From: an uncultured bacterium
GTDB taxonomy: Bacteria; Actinomycetota; Coriobacteriia; Coriobacteriales; Coriobacteriaceae
Reading direction: 5' to 3'
DNA length: 5,111 nucleotides
NCBI GenBank assembly: GCA_905214615.1
Contig: CAJMMX010000092.1
Location: forward strand, 1 to 5,111
Shown here: piece by piece, positions 1-4,815 of the stretch
Position numbering within the stretch: the stretch's first letter is position 1
How the letters are laid out: each line of letters opens with the position of its first letter
Notes under the pieces: generated by a model
What the model saw: the letters and a program-made list of their open reading frames with translations, nothing else
What the model was told of the DNA's origin: nothing
The model's database searches: none
Position numbers and translations under genes: made by a program

Positions 1-93
1 CGAGACAACGGGGGCCTTCATGCGCGAGGACGTTTTGGAAACTAAGTACGGGACCCGCCCAAACCGTCCGGTGGGATCAGAGTACCCTTGCCG

Positions 94-951
94 TTACTCT
101 GCTTTGCCCACAGAGTTGAGGTTGGTCATGCGGATCTTAACCAGCTCGGTGATCTCGCGCATGCCCTCCTTGGCCGGCTTCTTGGGATCGAAGCAGGCGG
201 GGTTCTCGGCCATGTAGGCCATGAAGCCCTTGGTGTAGGCCTGACGCAGCTCGGTGGCGTAGTTGACCTTGCAGATGCCGTTCTTCACGGCCTCGGCAAC
301 CTGCTCATCGGGCACACCGGAGGTGCCGTGCAGAACCAGCGGCACGTCGACGGCGTCGCGAATGGCCTTGACCACGGACTGCTCGATGTGCGGATCGCTC
401 GTGTACACACCGTGGCTCGTGCCAACGCCAATAGCGAGGGAGGTGCAGCCAGTGCGCTCGACGAACTCCTTAGCCTCGGCAGGATCGGTGTAGGGGCTCT
501 CGCCCTCAACCGCGGGACCGTCGTCCTCCTTGCCGCCAACCTTGCCGAGCTCGGCCTCGACGGGCACGCCCATGGCGCGGCCAGCGTCGGCGACGGACTT
601 GGTCAGGGCGATATTGTCCTCGAAGGACTCGTGCGAGCCGTCGATCATGACAGAGGTGTAGCCCGTGCGGAAAGCCTGCATGCAGCGGTCATAGCCGTCG
701 CCGTGATCGAGGTGCAGAGCGACGGGCACAGAAGCGCGCTCGGCGGCAGCCTTGACCATGCCGTAGAAGTAGTCCAGGCCAGCAGTCTTAATGGTGCCCG
801 GGGTGGTCTGCATGATGACGGGGGACTTGGTCTCCTCGGCAGCGGCCAGAACGGCCATAACAAACTCGAGGTTCTCGACGTTGAACGCGCCGACGGCGTA
901 GTGGCCGGCCTGAGCGTCCTTGAGCATCTTTTCGGTGGTAACAAGTGCCAT
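94..951 (-). CDS. Class II ketose-1,6-bisphosphate aldolase (tagatose/fructose-bisphosphate aldolase, GatY/KbaY/Fba family)
   Basis: This cytosolic, zinc-dependent aldolase should split a ketose-1,6-bisphosphate into glycerone phosphate and glyceraldehyde 3-phosphate. The 285-residue product is full length for the family and forms a single TIM barrel. Visible active-site residues are the HLDHG motif (catalytic Asp82, zinc ligand His83), VEAELG with Glu134, and the other two zinc ligands His180 (GTSHG) and His208 (LHGTSG). The stretch GICKVNYATEL (226-235) resembles the GatY/KbaY form (KINVATEL) more than the N-x-[DN]-T form of fructose-bisphosphate aldolases. Tagatose-1,6-bisphosphate is therefore a real possibility; substrate is not settled by sequence. 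The ATG at 951 was chosen because a GGAGAGGAG ribosome-binding site precedes it and the protein begins exactly where homologues do (MALVTTEKML). The frame stays open upstream to 1092, but that extension is not family sequence. It is divergent from a DeoR-type repressor, its likely regulator. Confidence 0.95.
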   Translation of the reverse strand: MALVTTEKMLKDAQAGHYAVGAFNVENLEFVMAVLAAAEETKSPVIMQTTPGTIKTAGLDYFYGMVKAAAERASVPVALHLDHGDGYDRCMQAFRTGYTSVMIDGSHESFEDNIALTKSVADAGRAMGVPVEAELGKVGGKEDDGPAVEGESPYTDPAEAKEFVERTGCTSLAIGVGTSHGVYTSDPHIEQSVVKAIRDAVDVPLVLHGTSGVPDEQVAEAVKNGICKVNYATELRQAYTKGFMAYMAENPACFDPKKPAKEGMREITELVKIRMTNLNSVGKAE

Positions 952-1036
952 GAGCGTTTGCTCCTCTCCCTCGCCCGCATCTGGACATCGGGCGTAGTTG
1001 TTCACAAGGCGTTTTACCTTGCGTTTTGCTGCGTCC

Positions 1037-1042
1037 ATTGTA
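1037..1042 (-). promoter_or_regulatory. Candidate -10 box of the aldolase gene
   Basis: On the minus strand this reads TACAAT, a five-of-six match to the sigma-70 -10 consensus. It would start transcription near 1030 and give a leader of roughly 80 bases before the ATG at 951. No good -35 box lies at the usual distance; the hexamer at 17 bp spacing is ACATGC. The call therefore rests on the -10 match and the position alone. Confidence 0.35.
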
Positions 1043-1188
1043 TGAAATTCAGCGGCTTTGCATGTGCGAGATATTGAGCCCATGCAGGTCAATACAGTCG
1101 CTTTTGAAAAGTAAACGGAAGGAATTGGAGCCGAGCGGGCGTGTTCGATTTTGAATTTTGGGCGTTCAGCGTCTTTCTTTTATAGAAA

Positions 1189-1219
1189 AAGTAAGTAATC
1201 GAAAGGCGTTTTCTTACTT
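1189..1219. repeat. Inverted repeat AAGTAAG / CTTACTT upstream of the DeoR gene
   Basis: A perfect 7-bp inverted repeat has arms at 1189-1195 and 1213-1219, with 17 bp between them. It lies just downstream of the best (weak) promoter candidate of the repressor gene, in the most AT-rich part of the region. The arm centres are 24 bp apart, a little over two helical turns, so both would lie on about the same face of the helix. It may be an operator for the repressor encoded next to it; this is an inference from position and symmetry. Confidence 0.35.
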
Positions 1220-1224
1220 AAAAA

Positions 1225-1244
1225 GAAAATGAACGAAAATAGAC
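1225..1244. promoter_or_regulatory. Candidate DeoR-type operator: 10-bp direct repeat of GAAAAT
   Basis: Two consecutive 10-bp units, GAAAATGAAC and GAAAATAGAC, match at eight of ten positions, so the repeat is in phase with the helix. On the other strand it reads as spaced TTTTC runs (TTTTCGTTCATTTTC followed by TTTTT). That resembles the TTTC-rich direct-repeat operators known for AgaR-type members of the DeoR family. It lies about 45-60 bp upstream of the repressor start codon. The resemblance is from memory and the A-rich background raises the chance of coincidence. Confidence 0.35.
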
Positions 1245-1286
1245 TCAACACAATTCCTGCAAATTTCAGACGATGATGGAGCGGAT

Positions 1287-2090
1287 ATGGCCCATGCAAC
1301 AACCCGAGCTTTCGCCGATGAGCGGCGTGCCGCCATCATGGAGATGCTCGAACATAACGCCTCGGTGCAGGTAGCAGAAATCGCCCAGACCTTTGGCGTG
1401 TCCTCCGTTACCGCCCGCGCCGACCTAGACGCGCTCGCCGAGTCCGGCAAGCTGCGCCGCACGCATGGTGGCGCTGTGTCGCTCCAGAAGCGACTGACCG
1501 TATCCACCCAGGATCGCCGCATCAACGTCAATGTCGCTGCCAAGCAGGCCATCGCGCAAAGCGCCATCGAGCTCGTCGGCAACGGTGACACCCTGCTCGT
1601 CGACTCGGGCACCACAGCGCTCGAGTTTGTCCGGCTCCTCGACCAGCGCGATGGCATCACCGTCATCACGGCCGACATTACCATTGCCGATTACATCGAC
1701 GAGAGCATGCCCTCGGTCGATGTCGTCATGCTGGGCGGGGCGCTGCGCAAAGGTCATCGCTATCTGTACGGCCCACTTACCATGCAGGCGCTCCAAATGG
1801 TCCATGCCGATCTGGCCGTCATGTGCCCTGGCGCTTTCGTTCCCGGCTGCGGCTTTACGACCGACTTTCCGCAGATGGCCGAGACCAAAGCGGCTATGGC
1901 CGGTGCCGCCCGCCAAAGTGTCGCCCTCATGGACGCCAGTAAGGTCAACGGACGTGGCATGTACCGCTTTGCCGAGCTGACCGACGTCAACGCCATCGTG
2001 ATGGACCGTGACCCCGATCACGCCGTCGCCACCTCAATCGCCGAGGTCGCCGACGACGCCCGCCCAAATCTCCTCATCGCCGGCACTTAA
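1287..2090 (+). CDS. DeoR/GlpR-family transcriptional repressor of sugar metabolism
   Basis: This is a 267-residue DNA-binding regulator of the DeoR family, whose members usually repress sugar-use operons and are released by a phosphorylated sugar intermediate. An N-terminal winged helix-turn-helix spans about residues 11-63. It contains the family signature, S39-x2-T-A-R-A-D-L (39-47), followed by GKLRRTHGGAV. The C-terminal sugar-phosphate-sensing domain (about 78-240) shows VDSGTTALEF (105-114), LGGALRKGH (149-157), GFTTDF (189-194), the E-x-K-x2-M segment near 199-204, and LMDASKVNG (214-222). The ATG at 1287 is preceded by GGAG (1278-1281) at 5 bp spacing. The gene is monocistronic, divergent from the ketose-bisphosphate aldolase and ends at a terminator hairpin. 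Regulation of the aldolase and of itself is the likely role; the effector cannot be read from sequence. Confidence 0.93.
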   Translation: MAHATTRAFADERRAAIMEMLEHNASVQVAEIAQTFGVSSVTARADLDALAESGKLRRTHGGAVSLQKRLTVSTQDRRINVNVAAKQAIAQSAIELVGNGDTLLVDSGTTALEFVRLLDQRDGITVITADITIADYIDESMPSVDVVMLGGALRKGHRYLYGPLTMQALQMVHADLAVMCPGAFVPGCGFTTDFPQMAETKAAMAGAARQSVALMDASKVNGRGMYRFAELTDVNAIVMDRDPDHAVATSIAEVADDARPNLLIAGT

Positions 2091-2094
2091 ACAA

Positions 2095-2133
2095 AAACCA
2101 CCACAAAGGTGCCTGTCCCCTTTGTGGTGGTTT
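2095..2133. terminator. Intrinsic terminator hairpin between convergent genes
   Basis: Two perfectly complementary 15-bp arms, AAACCACCACAAAGG (2095-2109) and CCTTTGTGGTGGTTT (2119-2133), enclose a 9-base loop TGCCTGTCC. On the minus strand the stem ends in five T residues (three in the stem, two beyond it), so it best terminates the flavodiiron transcript, whose stop codon is 23 bp away. On the plus strand it begins 4 bp after the DeoR gene's stop codon. There it has only TTT before GC, so it may work less efficiently in that direction. It probably serves both genes. Confidence 0.85.
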
Positions 2134-2155
2134 GCTCGTTAAAAGCGAAATATCG

Positions 2156-3316
2156 CTACTTGGAAAGCTCGTCGGCGAGAGTCTCAATCTGAGCGCGCGA
2201 GGCGTCGTTGAGCGAACCCAGGACGGTCACCTTGTTCTGTGCCAGGGTGATGTCCTTCATGCCCTCGAGCTCCTTGGTCATAACCTTGGCGGCAGTGGGC
2301 GCCCAGGAGCCGCCCTCGACGAGTGCCACCGTACGGTTCTGATAGGCGTGCTCGGCAAGCGTGTGGATAAAGGTGCTCATGAACGGGAAGATCTCGCCCT
2401 GATAGGTAATGGAGGCAAGCACCAGACGGTCATAGCGGAACGCGTCCTCAACGGCCTCGGCCATATCGTCGCGAGCTAGGTCAAAGACGGAAACCTTCTG
2501 GCCACGGGCCTCGAGCGCAGAAGCGAGCTCCTCAACGGCAGCCTTCAGATGGCCATACACACTCGCATAGGCGATCGTGATGCCCTCGTCCTCGGGCTGG
2601 TAGCTCGACCAGGTGTTGTAGGTGTCGAGGTAATAGCCCAGGTTCTCGCTAAGAACAGGACCGTGGAGCGGGCAGATGATCTGGATATCCAGATCGGCGG
2701 CCTTCTTGAGCACGGCCTGCACAAACTTGCCGAACTTACCAACGATGCCAAAGTAGTAACGGCGCGCCTCGCAAGCCCAGCCCTCGGGATCCTCGATGTC
2801 GTTGGCGCCAAACTTGCCAAAACCGTCGGCACTAAAGAGCACCTTGTCGGTAGCCTCATAGGAGAAGAGCACCTCGGGCCAGTGCACGTTGGGGGCGCCG
2901 ACAAACGTCAGGCTGTGGCCGCCCAGGTCGAGCACGTCGCCATCTTTGACGACCATCTTGCGCTCGGGGAAGTCGGTGCCAAAGTAGTTGACCATCATGC
3001 GGAAGGCGCCCATGCTGGCCACAATCTGTGCCTGGGGATAGCGCTCCATAAAGGTGGCGATGCCAGCGGAGTGATCGGGCTCCATATGATGGACAACCAG
3101 GTAGTCGGGCGTACGACCATCGAGCACGGCCTCGAGGTTGCCGAGCCACTCGTCGACAAAGTCAGCGTCGACCGAATCGGCGACAGCGATTTTATCGCCC
3201 AAGATAACGTAGCTGTTGTATGCCATACCGTTCTCGGACACGTCGTACTGGCCCTCGAACAGGTCAATGTCGTGATCGTTGACGCCAATGTAGCGGATAT
3301 CCTTGGTGATCTCCAT
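2156..3316 (-). CDS. FprA-type flavodiiron protein (O2/NO reductase, class A)
   Basis: This is a cytosolic flavodiiron protein of 386 residues. The family reduces O2 to water and/or NO to N2O in anaerobes, with electrons usually delivered by rubredoxin or a flavin carrier. The N-terminal metallo-beta-lactamase-like domain (about 1-245) carries a full set of diiron ligands: H77-x-E79-x-D81-H82, His145 (PNVHWPE), Asp164 (SADGFG) and His218 (CPLHGP). The flavodoxin-like domain (about 247-386) binds FMN; its first loop reads ASVYGHLK (251-258), followed by TYQGEIFPF (304-312). There is no C-terminal rubredoxin or flavin reductase domain, so the partner must be encoded elsewhere. The ATG at 3316 was chosen because TAGGAGG precedes it by 9 bp. 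An in-frame ATG at 3358 would lie inside the promoter. The gene is monocistronic, with its own promoter and terminator. Confidence 0.95.
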   Translation of the reverse strand: MEITKDIRYIGVNDHDIDLFEGQYDVSENGMAYNSYVILGDKIAVADSVDADFVDEWLGNLEAVLDGRTPDYLVVHHMEPDHSAGIATFMERYPQAQIVASMGAFRMMVNYFGTDFPERKMVVKDGDVLDLGGHSLTFVGAPNVHWPEVLFSYEATDKVLFSADGFGKFGANDIEDPEGWACEARRYYFGIVGKFGKFVQAVLKKAADLDIQIICPLHGPVLSENLGYYLDTYNTWSSYQPEDEGITIAYASVYGHLKAAVEELASALEARGQKVSVFDLARDDMAEAVEDAFRYDRLVLASITYQGEIFPFMSTFIHTLAEHAYQNRTVALVEGGSWAPTAAKVMTKELEGMKDITLAQNKVTVLGSLNDASRAQIETLADELSK

Positions 3317-3332
3317 CAGGCAAAGCCTCCTA

Positions 3333-3356
3333 GATAGACAAAAGAGCCCGTCTATC
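3333..3356. repeat. Inverted repeat overlapping the flavodiiron promoter (candidate operator)
   Basis: The arms GATAGAC (3333-3339) and GTCTATC (3350-3356) are perfect 7-bp complements separated by 10 bp. With a one-base bulge the symmetry extends outward to CTAG on the left and ATAG on the right. The right arm overlaps the -10 box and the left arm abuts the ribosome-binding site. Transcription should start between the arms, so the RNA would lack one arm. The element is therefore more likely a protein-binding site on DNA than an RNA hairpin. Confidence 0.45.
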
Positions 3357-3362
3357 ATAGCA
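3354..3362 (-). promoter_or_regulatory. Extended -10 promoter of the flavodiiron gene
   Basis: The minus strand reads TGCTATGAT: a TG dinucleotide one base upstream of TATGAT, which matches the -10 consensus at five of six positions. The predicted start of transcription is near 3347, giving a leader of about 30 bases that includes the TAGGAGG ribosome-binding site. The hexamer at the -35 position is poor (GCTGTT at 17 bp spacing), which is typical of extended -10 promoters. Confidence 0.55.
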
Positions 3363-3445
3363 CTCGGCTACAACCCAACAGCTATCTACCGACATCCTTA
3401 CCGATTGTTATTGATGTTCAACATATCACCGTTGACCTGCGGAAA

Positions 3446-4477
3446 CTATGCGCGCGGTGCCGCCGTACTATGTCGAACGATGAGCTGACCGGGAATACGA
3501 ATGGCAACAGTTTTGCCCGCCGTACCCGCCTCGGGAACCGCATGCTCAAACACCTCGCGTCCGCGCTGATGTAGATCGAATCGCACGGTCGTGAGCTCGT
3601 TGTGTGCCACAAAATCATCGAGTGAATCGTCGACGCCCACTACGCTCACATCCTCGGGCACGCGCAAGCCGCTATCGCGCAGCGCGGCGATGGCCCCGTT
3701 TGCCATCTGGTCGTTTGCCGCATAGATCGCCGTCATGGTGCGATCGTGCTCGGCCAGATATCTGCCGGCCTCGTAGCCGCTGTTGGCAGACCAGTCGCCC
3801 TCGAGCGGCTCTGCCAGCTCGATGTGTTTACGCTCGAGCGCATCCTGCCAACCGGCGCGACGAAATTGCTCGTCGACCGAGAACGACGGGCCGCCAATAT
3901 AGCGAATCTGCTCGTGCCCCAGCTCAAACAGGTGATCCATAAGCAATAGCGAGCAGCCGTAATGATCGGAGTCGACCGTGGTCACCCGCGGGTGCGCATA
4001 CATGGTAACGATAACCGTACCGATACCCGGCAACGGATCAAACGTCTCAAAATCGGGAGCCATACGGCTCATGCCGATAATGATGCCGTCCACGGGCAGC
4101 GCGGCCATACGACGCGTTGCCTCGGCAAGCGAAAACTCCTCGGTCTTGGACATCTCGACCAGCGTGATGGCGCAATTATGCTCGCGAGCAGCGCTGGCGA
4201 TGCCATCGATCATTGAGAGGTTGCCAAACTTAGTGACATCGTTGACGCACAGGCCGACCGAATGGTAACGGCCGTCGCGCAGCGAGCGACCGGCATAACT
4301 CGGACGAAAGCCGAGCTCTTGCATAGCGGCTTGCACGCGCTGGCGCGTCTGCTCGTTGACGTTAGGCAAGCCGTTGGCGACGCGAGAAACCGTCTGCTGC
4401 GAAACGCCAGCAGCGCGGGCGACGTCGGCCATGGAGACCGGACGCGTACCTGTATCGTTGGACGGGCGCCTTGCCAC
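3446..4477 (-). CDS. LacI/GalR-family transcriptional repressor
   Basis: This 343-residue regulator has the two-part LacI plan. The N-terminal helix-turn-helix (residues 16-36) contains ADVARAAGVSQQTVSRVANG, and the hinge helix YAGRSLR (61-67) includes Leu66, the position that inserts into the operator's central CG step. A periplasmic-binding-protein-like effector domain fills residues 72-343, with VDSDHYG (168-174), IYAANDQMANGA (251-262) and VVGVDDS (279-285). The start is a GTG at 4477, supported by GAAGGTGA just upstream. An ATG 15 codons further in lacks a ribosome-binding site and would begin inside the DNA-binding domain. The gene is divergent from galactokinase, and three LacI-type operators lie between them. 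Control of galactose use and of its own gene is therefore likely. The galactose effector is inferred from context only. Confidence 0.93.
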   Translation of the reverse strand: MARRPSNDTGTRPVSMADVARAAGVSQQTVSRVANGLPNVNEQTRQRVQAAMQELGFRPSYAGRSLRDGRYHSVGLCVNDVTKFGNLSMIDGIASAAREHNCAITLVEMSKTEEFSLAEATRRMAALPVDGIIIGMSRMAPDFETFDPLPGIGTVIVTMYAHPRVTTVDSDHYGCSLLLMDHLFELGHEQIRYIGGPSFSVDEQFRRAGWQDALERKHIELAEPLEGDWSANSGYEAGRYLAEHDRTMTAIYAANDQMANGAIAALRDSGLRVPEDVSVVGVDDSLDDFVAHNELTTVRFDLHQRGREVFEHAVPEAGTAGKTVAIRIPGQLIVRHSTAAPRA

Positions 4478-4568
4478 AGGATCACCTTCACCCTTGCGAG
4501 ATCTGAATAGCGTGAATGCCGGCCCGGGCAGAAATACATCCCGCGCCGAGGCCCGCTATCGTCGGACG

Positions 4569-4586
4569 CATGTTAACGTACTCTAC
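4569..4586. promoter_or_regulatory. LacI-type operator O1
   Basis: This site contains the 13-bp core TGTTAACGTACTC (4571-4583), identical to the other two sites in this region, around the central CG step typical of LacI-family operators. Its outer right flank (TAC) departs from the ATA of the other two. It lies about 100 bp upstream of the repressor start codon and is placed to mediate autoregulation or looping. Confidence 0.65.
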
Positions 4587-4691
4587 TTTTTCTATCAGCG
4601 GTTCTTTTGCTCCATATGTCCATACGGCCACACCGTTCACGGCCGAAAATCTACCGATTACCAGATTCTCAAAAAGTGACAAGCGTTGTGT

Positions 4692-4709
4692 TATGAGTAC
4701 GTTAACATA
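4692..4709. promoter_or_regulatory. LacI-type operator O2
   Basis: The 18-bp imperfect palindrome TATGAGTACGTTAACATA is centred on CG at 4700/4701, with six of nine half-site positions symmetric. It carries the same 13-bp core in the opposite orientation. Read on the minus strand it shares 17 consecutive bases with O3. It lies 123 bp from O1 and 64 bp from O3, centre to centre. Confidence 0.75.
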
Positions 4710-4755
4710 GCCCGTAACGTGCGGTATCGTGAACACCTGGTTCAGGCCGCTTCAA

Positions 4756-4773
4756 GTTGTTAACGTACTCATA
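4756..4773. promoter_or_regulatory. LacI-type operator O3 (galactokinase-proximal)
   Basis: GTTGTTAACGTACTCATA, centred at 4764/4765, repeats the 13-bp core and, with the adjoining A at 4774, the 17-base stretch shared with O2. It lies about 50 bp upstream of the galactokinase start codon. A repressor bound here would probably block the promoter or the start of transcription. Confidence 0.75.
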
Positions 4774-4815
4774 ACGACGCAAAACTCGCCCGTGCGCGCC
4801 AAGGAAAGGACTCCC

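Larger units (their letters stand above)
952..1286. other. Divergent intergenic region between aldolase and DeoR-type repressor genes
   Basis: This 335-bp stretch contains no supportable gene. It is clearly richer in A and T than the flanking coding DNA, especially from about 1100 to 1270, as expected for a region with two divergent promoters. It holds a candidate -10 box for the aldolase gene, an AAGTAAG/CTTACTT inverted repeat, a 10-bp-phased GAAAAT direct repeat, the small palindrome CTTTTGAAAAG (1101-1111), and three copies of GCGTTTT (1009-1015, 1021-1027, 1206-1212). For the DeoR gene, TATAGA at 1181-1186 with TTGGGC at 1158-1163 (17-bp spacer) is the best promoter I can find, and it is weak. 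The aldolase leader would also contain a small hairpin CAAGG/CCTTG (1005-1009 and 1017-1021). Confidence 0.6.
4478..4815. other. Divergent regulatory region between LacI-type repressor and galactokinase genes
   Basis: This 338-bp stretch holds no supportable gene. Its main content is three copies of a LacI-type operator (4569-4586, 4692-4709, 4756-4773). I found no convincing -35/-10 pair on either strand. The best minus-strand candidate is TTGTCA with TAATCG at 16 bp spacing, between the outer operators, and it is weak. A possible degenerate fourth site, GTAACGTGC, lies at 4714-4722. Short open frames crossing this region lack ribosome-binding sites and family resemblance. Confidence 0.6.

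Noticed and set aside
1..21. A possible minus-strand gene start (ATG at 21, then K-A-P-V-V-S) running off the left edge
   Set aside because: Only seven codons are visible and there is no purine-rich ribosome-binding site upstream, so it cannot be supported.
46..93. A possible aldolase terminator (CCCGCC/GGTGGG pairing)
   Set aside because: On the aldolase's strand the stem contains an A-C mismatch and no T run follows. No intrinsic terminator can be claimed there.
20..217. A 65-codon plus-strand frame at the left edge
   Set aside because: It runs antisense into the end of the aldolase gene, lacks a ribosome-binding site and resembles nothing I recognise.
88..1077. A 329-codon open frame on the plus strand, antisense to the aldolase
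   Set aside because: It mirrors the codon pattern of the opposite gene, which is common in GC-rich DNA. Its sequence is low in family resemblance and rich in G, L, V and H, and it has no ribosome-binding site.
952..1092. An in-frame upstream extension of the aldolase to 1092
   Set aside because: Family members begin at the residue encoded at 951, which has the ribosome-binding site. The extension has no aldolase-like sequence and would cross the predicted promoter.
1229..1276. A 15-codon upstream open frame (MNENRLNTIPANFRR) before the DeoR gene
   Set aside because: It has only a weak A-rich stretch upstream, overlaps the candidate operator and shows no codon run typical of an attenuator peptide. 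It could arise by chance.
1425..2021. A 198-codon minus-strand frame inside the DeoR-type gene
   Set aside because: It is an antisense shadow of a clearly recognisable regulator and has no supporting start signal.
2549..3337. A 262-codon open frame on the plus strand, antisense to the flavodiiron gene
   Set aside because: The opposite strand encodes a protein with a full set of diiron ligands and a strong ribosome-binding site; this frame is its shadow.
3414..3424. The palindrome ATGTTCAACAT downstream of the LacI-type gene, considered as its terminator
   Set aside because: It has five base pairs with a one-base centre and no T run. It cannot form a proper terminator hairpin, and I found no other after this gene.
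4711..4723. A fourth operator copy (GTAACGTGC)
   Set aside because: Only the central TAACGT and a terminal C match the core TTAACGTAC; this is too degenerate to list as a site.
4488..4736. An 82-codon minus-strand frame in the lacI-galK intergenic region, and overlapping plus-strand frames
   Set aside because: They cross two of the three operators, have no ribosome-binding site and no recognisable family.
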